Below are positions 1 to 8,811 of a stretch of 64,000 nt of DNA, piece after piece (within the stretch, counting starts at the first letter, position 1; every line of letters starts with the position of its first letter). Source of the stretch: Oerskovia flava (GTDB lineage Bacteria; Actinomycetota; Actinomycetes; Actinomycetales; Cellulomonadaceae); assembly GCF_026163685.1 (NCBI RefSeq), contig NZ_JAOXSR010000005.1, positions 186,001 to 250,000 of the forward strand, given 5' to 3'. A model generated the notes under the pieces. It had not been told where the DNA came from and did no database searches. It saw only the letters and a list, made by a program, of their open reading frames with translations. The translations under genes were made by a program, and so were the position numbers.

Positions 1-394
1 CGCCGCCCACCACGGCCGCGCCGCTGGGCGCACAGGCCGCGGCGAGCCCGCGCGCCAGCTGCGTCACCCACTCGACCTCGAGGTCGCCCGGCATCACCAG
101 CGACACGACGAGGGACGTCGGCCGCGCGCCCATGGCCGCGATGTCCGCGAGGTTCTGCATCGCGGCACGCCATCCGACGTCGTACCCCGTCGACCAGCGC
201 GAGCGGAAGTGGCGGTCCTCGACGAGCACGTCGGTCGAGACGACGAAGCGTCCGTCGGGCGCCCGGACCACGGCGCTGTCGTCGCCCGGCCCGACGAGCG
301 TCGCTGCGCCGTCGGGCAGGAGGGGGAAGATCGTGGCGAGGAGATCCTCCTCGGCGGTCCCGCGGATCAGTCGCTCGTCGCCCGGTGGTCTCAC
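1..394 (-). CDS. thiL: Thiamine-phosphate kinase, N-terminal part (runs off window)
   Basis: Reading leftward from a GTG at 394 gives about 131 residues that match the N-terminus of ThiL, which phosphorylates thiamine monophosphate to thiamine pyrophosphate. Visible hallmarks are the early GDDSAVV metal/ATP segment, the STDVLVEDRHF segment, the NLADIAAMGA helix and, at the very edge, VVGG, where the family normally continues with Asp. The rest of the protein lies outside the window. The start is supported by TAGGGT (minus strand, 401-406) ending exactly 6 bases upstream, which suggests a leaderless mRNA. In many actinobacteria thiL sits next to a DUF3515 gene and ddl, as here; DUF3515 is divergent from it across a 39-base gap. 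Confidence 0.9.
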   Translation of the reverse strand, partial: MRPPGDERLIRGTAEEDLLATIFPLLPDGAATLVGPGDDSAVVRAPDGRFVVSTDVLVEDRHFRSRWSTGYDVGWRAAMQNLADIAAMGARPTSLVVSLVMPGDLEVEWVTQLARGLAAACAPSGAAVVGG

Positions 395-433
395 GGCGCC
401 ACCCTAGTCGCTGCGGGCGGCTACGGTGGTCGC

Positions 434-949
434 GTGCTCGACGACCACCGGACCCCACGCCCCTCCTCCGCACGCCCGGCGCGCCGGACGGCAGCCGCCG
501 TCGTGACGCTCGCGCTGACCGCCCTCGTGGGGGCGTGCACCCCGACCATCGGCGTGCCGGTGGCGGCGGACGCCGCGGACCCGCTGTGCGCGAGGGTCGT
601 CCTCTCGCTCCCGGACGAGCTCGGCGACGCTCCCGGGCTGGCCAAGCTGCGGACCAACAGCCAGGCGACCGTGGCGTGGGGCGAGCCGGGCGCCGCGGTG
701 ACGCTGCGCTGCGGAGTCGAGCCACCCGGACCGAACACGTCGTGCCAGGCGGTCGAGAGCGGTTCGGGGACGGTCGACTGGATCGTCCTGACCGACGAGG
801 CGGGTACGTGGACGTTCGTCACCTACGGCCGGGACCCGGCCGTCGAGGTGCAGGTGCCGCCCGCCGTCGCCGAGAACCGCTCGACGTCGTTCGTCGCCGA
901 CATCAACGAGGCCGTGCTGGCCGTCCCGCAGGAGCGCGCCTGCACGTGA
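434..949 (+). CDS. DUF3515 family lipoprotein
   Basis: A 171-residue secreted protein of the actinobacterial DUF3515 family; its function is not known. It starts with a basic stretch and a hydrophobic helix ending in a lipobox (LVGAC, Cys35), so it should be lipid-anchored on the outer face of the membrane. Further features are LSLPDELG near the start of the mature part and two more Cys residues (LRCGVE, NTSCQAV) that could pair. The GTG start at 434 is preceded at 422-427 by TACGGT with a 6-base gap, the leaderless pattern seen at many genes here. The longer in-frame opening to the left would overlap thiL antisense and lacks a signal peptide, so it is not used. It converges on ddl with only 28 bases between. 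Confidence 0.85.
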   Translation: MLDDHRTPRPSSARPARRTAAAVVTLALTALVGACTPTIGVPVAADAADPLCARVVLSLPDELGDAPGLAKLRTNSQATVAWGEPGAAVTLRCGVEPPGPNTSCQAVESGSGTVDWIVLTDEAGTWTFVTYGRDPAVEVQVPPAVAENRSTSFVADINEAVLAVPQERACT

Positions 950-977
950 GCACCACAGCGCCCACGACGGGCGGGCG

Positions 978-2126
978 TCAGCGCAGGCCGGTTGGCCGCT
1001 CGAGGGCGAGCCGGATCAGCTCGTCGATGAGCTCCGGGTAGGGCAGGCCGGACGCCTGCCACATGCGCGGATACATGGAGAACGGCGTGAACCCGGGCAT
1101 GGTGTTGATCTCGTTGACGACGACCTGGCCGTCGGTCGTGACGAACACGTCCACCCGGGAGAGCCCTTCGGCGCCGACCGCCTCGAACGTGCGCACCGCG
1201 AGCTCACGCACCTCGTCGATGACGTCCTGCGGCAGGTCCGCGGGGCAGGAGAGCTGCACGCCGGCCTCGTCGAGGTACTTCGCCTCGAAGTCGTAGAAGC
1301 CGTGCTTGTCGTCGGTGACGACGATCTCGCCGGGCAGCGACGCACGAGCCCGCGCGCCACCGCGGCCGCCGAGCACGGCGCACTCGATCTCACGGCCGAA
1401 GACCCCGGCCTCGACGACGATCTTCGGGTCGTGGCGGGCCGCCTCGGCGATGGCCGCGGGCAGGTCCGCGAGGTCGTCGACCTTCGTGATCCCGAGGCTC
1501 GACCCGGCCCGCGCCGGCTTGACGAACACGGGCAGGCCGAGCGACTCGACGGTCTGGGTCCACGCCTGCGGGTTGCGCTCCCACTCCCCCGGCCGGATCA
1601 CGGTGTACGGCGCGATGGGCAGCCCCTGGCCCGCGAGGACCAGCTTCATGAAGTGCTTGTCCATGCCCACCGCCGAGGCGAGCACACCCGCGCCGACGTA
1701 GCGCACGTCGGCGAGCTCGAGCATGCCCTGGAGCGTGCCGTCCTCACCGAACGGGCCGTGCAGCAGCGGGAAGACGACGTCGACCTCGCCGAGCTCACGG
1801 GGGAGCTCCCCTGGCTCCAGGACGCGCAGCTCACGCTGACCCGTCGCGAGCGGGAGGATGACCTCGCCGCCTGTGGCCGTGACCTCGGGCAACCGGCCGC
1901 CGGAGATCTCCCAGCGCTCGGGCTCGTCGGCCGCGAGGACCCACTGGCCGGTGCGGGTGATGCCGACGGGCACGACGTCGTACTTCTCGCGGTCGATGGC
2001 GCGCAGCACCCCCGCCGCGGTGGCGGCGGAGATGGCGTGCTCACCCGAGCGCCCACCGAACAGCAGGAGGACACGGGGCTTGCGGGCAGCGGCGGACGCG
2101 GCGGGCTGCGGAATCTGGCTGGACAT
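978..2126 (-). CDS. ddl: D-alanine--D-alanine ligase
   Basis: A 382-residue ATP-grasp enzyme that joins two D-Ala molecules for the peptidoglycan stem peptide in the cytoplasm. Seen: the N-terminal GGRSGEHAIS (residues 24-33), PLLHGPFGEDGTLQG in the N-domain, the omega-loop FYDFEAKY (277-284) and the metal-binding NEINTMPG (338-345). The Tyr-bearing omega-loop is the D-Ala-D-Ala type rather than the D-Ala-D-Lac type of vancomycin-resistance ligases. Length is normal for the longer actinobacterial Ddl group. TAGGGT lies 8 bases before the ATG. MurA is encoded 20 kb away in the same window; there is no mur cluster around ddl. Confidence 0.95.
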   Translation of the reverse strand: MSSQIPQPAASAAARKPRVLLLFGGRSGEHAISAATAAGVLRAIDREKYDVVPVGITRTGQWVLAADEPERWEISGGRLPEVTATGGEVILPLATGQRELRVLEPGELPRELGEVDVVFPLLHGPFGEDGTLQGMLELADVRYVGAGVLASAVGMDKHFMKLVLAGQGLPIAPYTVIRPGEWERNPQAWTQTVESLGLPVFVKPARAGSSLGITKVDDLADLPAAIAEAARHDPKIVVEAGVFGREIECAVLGGRGGARARASLPGEIVVTDDKHGFYDFEAKYLDEAGVQLSCPADLPQDVIDEVRELAVRTFEAVGAEGLSRVDVFVTTDGQVVVNEINTMPGFTPFSMYPRMWQASGLPYPELIDELIRLALERPTGLR

Positions 2127-2213
2127 CGCGGACGACCCTACCGGAACGAGGCCCTGTCACCGCGCCGACGAGCCTCGCACCTCCGGGCGCCCACGACCCC
2201 CGCACTCCTTCTC

Positions 2214-2243
2214 TTGACAGCGGGAAAGCCCTTTCCATACCCT
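2214..2243 (+). promoter_or_regulatory. Promoter with embedded LacI-type palindrome
   Basis: TTGACA (2214-2219), an 18-base spacer and TACCCT (2238-2243) form a good sigma-70-type promoter 116 bases before the sugar dehydrogenase start. Between the boxes lies GGAAAGCCCTTTCC (2223-2236), whose arms GGAAAG and CTTTCC are perfectly inverted. It resembles the two GAAAGCGCTT palindromes between lacI and the ABC importer at 7480-7503, so the same LacI protein could block this promoter. The boxes are read directly; the regulator assignment is inference. Confidence 0.65.
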
Positions 2244-2358
2244 CGGGAGGCGTGCACACCGACGTGCACAGGACACACCCGAGAAGTACCCGCAGAGCCG
2301 TGTCCGGGCAGCAGCACCAGTGGTCGTGGCAGCAACACCCGACGACAAGGAGCAGACG

Positions 2359-5300
2359 ATGACGTCAGCGCACTCGGCCCGACGGAGAAAGGTGGGCCTG
2401 GCAGCCGCTCTCGCGGCCGCACTCGGTGTCACCCTCCTCGGACCACCGGCGGCCGCAGAATCGGCCGATGAAGGATTCACCGAGATCCTCAGCTTCGAGA
2501 GCTACGCACGCACCGCGCTCAGCGGGCAGGACGGATGGACGGCCTCGGGCGCGGCCCAGGTCGTCGCCGACCCGCTCAACGCGAACAACCAGGTCCTGGA
2601 GATGGTCGGGGGCGGCCAGAGGGCCTACCGCGCCGTCCCGGAGATCGCCGACGGCGACACCGGCACGCTCTTCTTCCGCTTCCTGCGGACGGGCAGCGTC
2701 GACACGTCGTTCGGCCTCACCGACGTCGACGCGCCGTCCGACTACCCGCACAGCCGCGCCTACGTCAACAACCAGAACACCGATGTCATGCTCGTCCGCG
2801 ACGGCGGGGCGTTCAAGCCCGCCGGGGTGTGGTCGCGCGACACCTGGCAGTGCGTGTGGATCGTCGCCGACAACGCGGCCGACGAGGTCGCGGTCTACAG
2901 CCAGGGCGGCCCGTACGAGGAGATCACCCGCCTGCCCGAGGGGACCGTGGAGCAGTTCGGCTTCCGCCAGGCCGTCAACGGTGCCCTCGACCGGTTCTTC
3001 TGGATCAACGGCGCGAGCAGCGCCGGGCGCCTCATGCTCGACGACGTCGCCGTGGACGTGGCCGCCGAGAACCTCGCCGTCCCGACCGGGAACCCCGCCG
3101 ACTGCGCCGCCGGCGGCACCCAGCCGGACGCACCGCTGGTCAACCCGCTGCCCGATCCCACCCCGTCGACCCTCGGCATCGAGGTGACCGAGCTCGCCCA
3201 GCTGCCGGCGTCGCAGACCACGCCCGCGGCTCAGGACCAGCGCCTCGTGCGCCACAACCGCATCACGCACCTCGACGAGGTGCCCGACGGCTCGGGGCGG
3301 CTGATGGTCCCCGACAACAACGAGATCCTCTACCTGGTCGACAAGGACACGGGCGAGCACGTGCCCTACCTCAACGTCCGGGACGTCTTCATCGACAACT
3401 ATCACAACAGCGCTGGCCTGGGGACCGGGCTCGGATCCGCCGAGTTCCATCCCGAGTTCGCCGAGAACGGGCGGTTCTACACGGTGCACACCGAAGCCGG
3501 GAGCGCGCTCACCGGGGACACCCCGGACTTCCCCGGGTACGGCAACACGGCGTTCCACAGCGTCGTCACCGAGTGGACCGCGACCGACCCCGCCGCCGAG
3601 GTCTTCGAGGGCACGCACCGCGAGGTCCTGCGGGTGCCGTTCGCCGGGCGGGTGCACACGGTGCAGCAGATCGCCTTCAACCCCACCGTCGAGGCCGGTG
3701 ACGCCGACTACGGCAACCTGTACGTCCTGGTCGGCGACGGCGGCAACGGCGTCGGCAACGGCAACCCGCAGAACCTTGCGACACCGCAGGGGAAGATCTT
3801 CCGGATCGACCCCCTGGGTGACGACAGCGCGAACGGTGAGTACGGCATCCCTGCCGACAACCCGTTCCTCGACGAGCCCGGCGCGCTGCCCGAGATCTAC
3901 GCCGTCGGCATGCGGGACCCCCACCGCATCAGCTGGGACACCGGTGGCGACCACACGATGTACATGGGGCACATCGGCGAGTGGCAGATCGAGTCCGTCT
4001 ACGCGGTGGAGGCCGGAGACAACTTCGGCTGGTCCGAGCGGGAGGGTCCGTTCCGGGCGGAGAACCGGCAGATCTACCCCCTGCCGGCCGACGATGCCGA
4101 GAATGGCTTCACCTATCCCGTGGCGGCGTACGACCACAACCGCGACCCCGGACAGACGGGTGACGCGGGCGTCGCGCTCAACGGCGGGTTCGTCTATCGC
4201 GGGGAGATCCCCGAGCTCGAGGGCAGGTACCTGTTCACCGACCTGGTGCGCGGGTGGGTGCTCTCCGCCGACTCGGACGAGATGGTCCGCGGCGACGGCG
4301 ACCCCGACGACCTCGCGCCGATCGAGCAGCTGCGGGTCTTCCACGACGGTCAGGAGACGTCGTTCCAGCAGCTCGTCGGCGACTCCCGGGTGGACCTGCG
4401 GTTCGGGGCCGACGCGTCGGGCGAGCTCTACCTGGTCGCCAAGGCGAACGGGAAGATCTGGAAGGTCACCGGGGCCCGGCACGTCGGCGCGTCGTCGCCG
4501 GTCGCGCTCCCGGAGCTCGCGCCGCACCTCGTCGCGCACTACGACTTCGACCACCCGGTCGAGGGCGATCCGACCCGGGAGGCGGACCAGGGCTGGTCCG
4601 GCACCCCGATCGAGCTCGTCAACGGCGGGGTCGAGATGCGGGTCGTGGACCGCGCCTACCCCGGTGCGGGTGAGGCGCTGCAGACGCAGCAGATGAGCCC
4701 GCGCACGGTGTCGAACGACGACTGGAAGGCGGGCGTCTACGACCCCGACGGCGTCGACTCGCTCGGCGCGTTCGCGGACACCGACGAGATCTCGGTCATG
4801 GGGTGGTTCAAGCCGACCGGCGAGCTCCCCGCCCTGAACTCCGGGACGGCGAACCCGGACGACCGGTACGGCGCGATCGGGCTGGCCGGGGTCCTCACGG
4901 GCACCTCGGACGGGCACGCGGTGCGCGCGCTCCTCGAGGTCATCACGGTCGGCGGGGAGCTCAAGCTCGTCGCGCTGGGCCGTCGGGTGGACGGCGCCGG
5001 GTCGTGGACGTTCGCAGCGGACCTGCCGTGGGACGAGATCCTCGAGCGAGGTCGCTGGGTCCACCTGGCCGCGACGTTCGACTTCGCGGGCGGCGAGATG
5101 CGGCTGTTCATGAACGGTGAGGAGCTCGAGGGCGAGTACACGTCCTCGGCGAACCCCTGGGGCTCGGGCTCGACGTCCCCGACAGATCCGGCCGGCATCA
5201 AGATCGGCGGGAGCTACCCGCAGAACACGCGCGAGTCCAACCCCTTCACCGGACGCATGGACGACCTCATGTTCCTCGACGTCGCACCGACGCCCGAGCA

Positions 5301-6261
5301 GGTCGCCGCGCAGTACGCGCTGTTCGGTGCCGAGCCGCCAGCACCGCCCGCACCGCCGTCCTGCGTCCCGGCGGGTGAGCAGATCACGGACGTCATGGGT
5401 GCGGAGAGCTGGACACCGCGGACGCCCGCCAAGTGGCAGTTCCCCGGGGACGAGATCGTCCTCGCGGAGGCCGGGACCAACCCGAACGACGGGATCCGCC
5501 GTCCGTTCGAGTACGCCGTCCTGACGGAGGGGCCTGAGCTCGGGTCGTTCGAGCTCGAGGCCGAGGTCCGGCTCGATACGCCCGCGTCCGTGAACAACCG
5601 GGACGTCATCGTCGTGTTCGGGTGGCAGTCGGACACGGAGTACTACTACGCCCACCTCTCCCAGGACAACACGATCTACGCCCACAACGGCATCTTCAAG
5701 GTCGACGGTGCCGACCGGGAGCGGATCGACGACCAGTGGGACGGAACGGTCGGCGCTCCGCCGGCCGTCACGGACGAGGAGTGGCACGACGTGCGCGTCG
5801 TCCGTTGTGCGGACAGCGGCGACGTCGCCGTCTACGTCGACGGGCTCGACACCCCGCTCCTCACGGCGAACGACACGACCTTCACCGAGGGTCGCGTCGG
5901 CTTCGGCTCGTTCGACAACGTCGGCCGCCTCCGCGACCTCGTGGTCACCACGGCCGACGACGAGCCCGCCGGGCCGACCGTGGACGTCGCGGCGACCCCC
6001 AGGTGCCTCGCAGGGAAGGCCTACGTGGCGGTCTCGGCGACGAACACGTCGGACGTGCCGACCGACGTGACCTTGTCGACGCCGCACGGCTCCCGCACCG
6101 TGCAGGACGTCGCACCCGGCCGCGTCGTGTACCAGGCGTTCGCCGTCCGTGCGCAGTCCGTGGAGGCCGGGACGGTCACCGTGACCGCGTCCGCGACCGT
6201 CGAGGGTGTGGAGGTGACGTCCGAGACAGTGGTGGAGCATGGCGCGCTGACCTGCGAATAG
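2359..6261 (+). CDS. Secreted PQQ-type glucose/sorbosone dehydrogenase with LamG-like domains
   Basis: A 1300-residue exported protein. A signal peptide (RRRK, then an Ala/Leu-rich core ending PPAAAES) is followed by an Ig/lectin-like region (about 40-230), a beta-propeller glucose/sorbosone dehydrogenase domain (about 285-700; GDGGNGVGNGNPQNLA, GKIFRIDP, GMRDPHRISWD at about 516-526, DNFGWSEREGPF), a LamG-like concanavalin domain (about 720-985; AHYDFDHPVEG, MGWFKP, GRMDDLMFLD) and a second jelly-roll, DUF1080-like domain (about 1000-1205). The propeller family oxidises aldoses with PQQ, and the flanking domains suggest polysaccharide binding. No LPXTG anchor or C-terminal membrane segment is seen, so it is probably released. 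The ATG at 2359 has AAGGAG just upstream. Probably controlled by the nearby LacI protein. The true substrate is unknown. Confidence 0.85.
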   Translation: MTSAHSARRRKVGLAAALAAALGVTLLGPPAAAESADEGFTEILSFESYARTALSGQDGWTASGAAQVVADPLNANNQVLEMVGGGQRAYRAVPEIADGDTGTLFFRFLRTGSVDTSFGLTDVDAPSDYPHSRAYVNNQNTDVMLVRDGGAFKPAGVWSRDTWQCVWIVADNAADEVAVYSQGGPYEEITRLPEGTVEQFGFRQAVNGALDRFFWINGASSAGRLMLDDVAVDVAAENLAVPTGNPADCAAGGTQPDAPLVNPLPDPTPSTLGIEVTELAQLPASQTTPAAQDQRLVRHNRITHLDEVPDGSGRLMVPDNNEILYLVDKDTGEHVPYLNVRDVFIDNYHNSAGLGTGLGSAEFHPEFAENGRFYTVHTEAGSALTGDTPDFPGYGNTAFHSVVTEWTATDPAAEVFEGTHREVLRVPFAGRVHTVQQIAFNPTVEAGDADYGNLYVLVGDGGNGVGNGNPQNLATPQGKIFRIDPLGDDSANGEYGIPADNPFLDEPGALPEIYAVGMRDPHRISWDTGGDHTMYMGHIGEWQIESVYAVEAGDNFGWSEREGPFRAENRQIYPLPADDAENGFTYPVAAYDHNRDPGQTGDAGVALNGGFVYRGEIPELEGRYLFTDLVRGWVLSADSDEMVRGDGDPDDLAPIEQLRVFHDGQETSFQQLVGDSRVDLRFGADASGELYLVAKANGKIWKVTGARHVGASSPVALPELAPHLVAHYDFDHPVEGDPTREADQGWSGTPIELVNGGVEMRVVDRAYPGAGEALQTQQMSPRTVSNDDWKAGVYDPDGVDSLGAFADTDEISVMGWFKPTGELPALNSGTANPDDRYGAIGLAGVLTGTSDGHAVRALLEVITVGGELKLVALGRRVDGAGSWTFAADLPWDEILERGRWVHLAATFDFAGGEMRLFMNGEELEGEYTSSANPWGSGSTSPTDPAGIKIGGSYPQNTRESNPFTGRMDDLMFLDVAPTPEQVAAQYALFGAEPPAPPAPPSCVPAGEQITDVMGAESWTPRTPAKWQFPGDEIVLAEAGTNPNDGIRRPFEYAVLTEGPELGSFELEAEVRLDTPASVNNRDVIVVFGWQSDTEYYYAHLSQDNTIYAHNGIFKVDGADRERIDDQWDGTVGAPPAVTDEEWHDVRVVRCADSGDVAVYVDGLDTPLLTANDTTFTEGRVGFGSFDNVGRLRDLVVTTADDEPAGPTVDVAATPRCLAGKAYVAVSATNTSDVPTDVTLSTPHGSRTVQDVAPGRVVYQAFAVRAQSVEAGTVTVTASATVEGVEVTSETVVEHGALTCE

Positions 6262-6269
6262 GACCGCGG

Positions 6270-6318
6270 CGACGAGCCAGGGGGTGGGCGGTCGGACCGC
6301 TCACCCCCTCGCTCGTCG
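6270..6318. terminator. Long hairpin between convergent genes, probable bidirectional terminator
   Basis: Arms CGACGAGC (6270-6277) / GCTCGTCG (6311-6318), GGGGGTG (6280-6286) / CACCCCC (6302-6308) and GCGGTC (6288-6293) / GACCGC (6295-6300) nest in one hairpin of about 21 base pairs with small internal bulges and a one-base centre. It lies between the dehydrogenase stop and the lacI stop, so it can serve both. There is no T-tract, which is common for actinobacterial terminators. Confidence 0.75.
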
Positions 6319-6331
6319 GGCCGTCCGGTCG

Positions 6332-7387
6332 TCAGTCCCGGCCGCGCGGAGGTGCGGTCGAGTCACGGACGACGAGCACGTGGCCCGTCGAACGGCGCCG
6401 CGGACGGGCCGACGGCGGCCGCAACGCCATCTCGAGGGCGACCGCGCCGATCTCGCTCATCGGCAGGCGGACCGTGGTGAGCGCGGGTGCAAGGTCTTGG
6501 GCCACCTGGATGTCGTCGAACCCGGTGACCGAGACCTCCTGCGGCACCGGGGTGCCCCGCTCCCGCAGGATCGAGAGCACCCCCGTCGCCATCGCGTCGT
6601 TGAGCGCGAGGATCGCGGTCGTCCCTGGGTGCTCGTCCAGCAGCCGGCGCGCCGCGTCCCGGCCACCCTCTCGGGTGAAGGGCGCGTGCACGACCGGCAG
6701 TCCGTCGGGGTCGAGCCCGTGCCCCGCAGCGGCGGTGCGGATTCCTGCGAGCCGGTCGACGATCGTGGTCAGGTGCGCGGGGCCTGCGGCCACCGCGAGG
6801 CGCCGGTGCCCGAGCTCGAGCAGGTGCCGCGTGAGGCTCTCCCCCGCGGCCTCGTTGTCCGTCAGGACGGCGTCGCACCGCAGGTGGTGCCGGCCGACGA
6901 CGACGACACGGCCGCCGGACTCCTGGAACGCCGCGAGCTCGCGCCCGGCCTCTTCCTCCATCGATGGCTCGACGTAGCCGGACCCGGCCACGACGATCGC
7001 GCCGACCCGGTGGGCCCGCAGGAGGCGGATCTGCGCCACCTCCGCGGCGGGGTCGCGCTCGGTGTGGCTGATCTGCACGCTCCACCCGTGCTCACCCGCC
7101 ACGCGCACGACGCCGCTCGCGATCTCGGCGAAGTAGGGGTCCCCGATCTCGTAGACGATGAGGCCCGCGACCGACGTCCTCCCGCCGGCGAGCGTGCGAG
7201 CGTGGAGGTTCGCGACATAGCCCAGCTGCGCCGCGACCTCGCGCACGTGGGCGGCGACCTCCTCGGACACGCCGACGCTGCCCGAGAGCGAACGCGACGC
7301 CGTGGCGAGGGAGACGCCGGCGCTCTCCGCCACGTCCACGAGGCGCGGTGCGATCCGCTCCGCTGCGGGACGACTCACTCGACGCAC
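6332..7387 (-). CDS. LacI family transcriptional regulator
   Basis: A 351-residue repressor: an N-terminal helix-turn-helix (about residues 14-60; VDVAESAGVSLATASRSLSG, then the hinge helix region YVANLHARTLAGG) and a periplasmic-binding-protein-like effector domain (VAGLIVYEIGDPYFAEI, VVVVGRHHL, ILALNDAMATG, SVTGFDDIQVAQ). The family binds a sugar or sugar derivative and releases its palindromic operator. It is divergent from the ABC importer operon, and twin palindromes lie between them. A related palindrome sits in the dehydrogenase promoter. GTG at 7387 is the first start; GTG at 7378 would shorten it by three residues. The effector cannot be named from sequence. Confidence 0.93.
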   Translation of the reverse strand: MRRVSRPAAERIAPRLVDVAESAGVSLATASRSLSGSVGVSEEVAAHVREVAAQLGYVANLHARTLAGGRTSVAGLIVYEIGDPYFAEIASGVVRVAGEHGWSVQISHTERDPAAEVAQIRLLRAHRVGAIVVAGSGYVEPSMEEEAGRELAAFQESGGRVVVVGRHHLRCDAVLTDNEAAGESLTRHLLELGHRRLAVAAGPAHLTTIVDRLAGIRTAAAGHGLDPDGLPVVHAPFTREGGRDAARRLLDEHPGTTAILALNDAMATGVLSILRERGTPVPQEVSVTGFDDIQVAQDLAPALTTVRLPMSEIGAVALEMALRPPSARPRRRSTGHVLVVRDSTAPPRGRD

Positions 7388-7447
7388 ATCCGCTCCGCTC
7401 GTCCGGGCTCAGCCCATTCTCCGGACACCATCGTCCGAGTGCGATGC

Positions 7448-7519
7448 TTGCCACATCCACCTGGTCAGCGTACTGTAGCGAAAGCGCTTACGAAAGCGCT
7501 TCCGTACATCGGAGTACGG
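7448..7519. promoter_or_regulatory. lacI / ABC importer divergent promoters with twin LacI operators
   Basis: On the plus strand TTGCCA (7448-7453), 17 bases and TACTGT (7471-7476) form the importer promoter. On the minus strand TACAGT (7477-7472) can serve lacI as a -10. Just downstream of the plus-strand -10 lie two near-identical palindromes, GAAAGCGCTTAC (7480-7491) and GAAAGCGCTTCC (7492-7503), each with the perfect core AAGCGCTT. They are centred 12 bases apart, about one helical turn, and would cover the importer start site. A further dyad CCGTAC / GTACGG (7502-7507, 7514-7519) follows. Occupancy by the adjacent LacI protein would repress both directions. Confidence 0.8.
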
Positions 7520-7559
7520 GCGAGGTCTTCACTACGACGAGGTAGGGAGAGTCAGTCCC

Positions 7560-8804
7560 ATGTCCCCACGGTTGTCCCCACGCACTGCCCGCCGACGCGC
7601 GTTCGCCGTCGTCGCCGGTCTGTCCACCGCGGCCCTGGTACTCACCGCGTGCTCCGGCGAGGAAGGGGGCGGTGGTGACGGGTCGGACGACCCGATCGTC
7701 GTCGGCATCTCGCTCCCCCTCACGGGCGACTTCTCCGAGCCCGGCAAGGGGGTGCAGCGCGGCTACGAGGCCTGGGCGCAGTTCATCAACGAGGACGGCG
7801 GCCTTCTCGGCCGCCAGGTGGAGCTGAAGATCCTCGACGACCAGTCCAACGCGGACCGCGTCGTGCAGGACTACGAGGCGCTCATCGCCCAGGACGAGGT
7901 GGACCTCGTCTTCGGCCCCTTCTCGACGCGGCTCGTGGTGCCGAGCGCCCGGGTCGCCGAGGAGTACGGCATGCTCTTCGTCGAGCCGGCCGGCGCCGCG
8001 AACGAGGTGTTCGAGCAGGGCTTCGAGAACCTCTTCTACGCGGCTCCGGCCGTCGCGGACGACCACTACAACTACCTCGCGGAGCACATCCTCGCCATGC
8101 CCGAGGACGAGCGCCCGCAGACGGTGGCGGTCGCGGCCATGGACGACCCGTTCGCCCAGGGCACCGCGTACGGCCTGCGCGACAAGCTCGCCGACGGCGG
8201 GCTCGAGATCGTGGTCGACGAGGTGTACCCGCCCAACACCACCGACTTCTCGTCGATCGCCGCGAAGATCGACGACTCCGACGCCGACATGGTCATCGGC
8301 GGCACGCAGTACCAGGACGCGGTCAACCTCATCGTGTCGCTGCAGCAGCTCGACTACCAGCCGCAGCTCGCGGCGTTCTCGACCGCTCCCACCAACCCGG
8401 AGTTCGCCTCGGCCATCGGCGCGAAGACGGAGGGCATCCTGTCCCCCACCGGCTACACCGAGAACGCGGGCTGGCCGTCGAACGTCGACTTCGTCGAGCG
8501 CTACACCGCGCTGCACGGCAACGCGCCCGGTGAGGACGAGGCCAACGCGTTCACGACCGGACAGGTCGTCGCGGCCGCGGTCGAGGCGGTCGGGTGCGCC
8601 GAGCAGGGCGACTGCCAGCAGGAGCTCGTCGACTGGCTGCGGACCAACGAGGTCGAGACCGTCGTCGGACCGCTGTCGTGGGACGAGACCGGCAAGCCCC
8701 AGGGCGCGCACCTCATCCAGCAGTACGTCGACGGAGCGATCCAGATCGTCCTGCCCGAGGACGCGATGGAAGCCGAGCTCGTGCACCCGAAGCCGGAGTG
8801 GTGA
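7560..8804 (+). CDS. ABC transporter substrate-binding lipoprotein, branched-chain amino acid/amide type
   Basis: A 414-residue lipoprotein with a basic N-terminus, hydrophobic core and lipobox LTAC (Cys31), then a Gly-rich linker and a Peripla_BP_6 (LivJ-like) fold: VGISLPLTGDFSEPG, GGLLGRQVELKILDDQSN, GPFSTRLVVPSA. It captures the solute outside the cell and hands it to the permeases encoded next. AGGGAGA lies 9 bases before the ATG. It leads a five-gene operon with tight junctions. The ligand is unknown; HAAT importers carry amino acids, amides, urea, aromatic acids and other carboxylates, and control by a LacI protein suggests a sugar-derived or plant-derived compound (inference). Confidence 0.92.
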   Translation: MSPRLSPRTARRRAFAVVAGLSTAALVLTACSGEEGGGGDGSDDPIVVGISLPLTGDFSEPGKGVQRGYEAWAQFINEDGGLLGRQVELKILDDQSNADRVVQDYEALIAQDEVDLVFGPFSTRLVVPSARVAEEYGMLFVEPAGAANEVFEQGFENLFYAAPAVADDHYNYLAEHILAMPEDERPQTVAVAAMDDPFAQGTAYGLRDKLADGGLEIVVDEVYPPNTTDFSSIAAKIDDSDADMVIGGTQYQDAVNLIVSLQQLDYQPQLAAFSTAPTNPEFASAIGAKTEGILSPTGYTENAGWPSNVDFVERYTALHGNAPGEDEANAFTTGQVVAAAVEAVGCAEQGDCQQELVDWLRTNEVETVVGPLSWDETGKPQGAHLIQQYVDGAIQIVLPEDAMEAELVHPKPEW

Positions 8805-8811
8805 TCGGCTC

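Noticed and set aside
2365-6240. Open minus-strand frame of 1291 codons opposite the sugar dehydrogenase
   Set aside because: It is an antisense shadow of a very GC-rich gene: Arg/Val/Asp/Gly-rich, no domain or signal, and its codon positions mirror the real gene.
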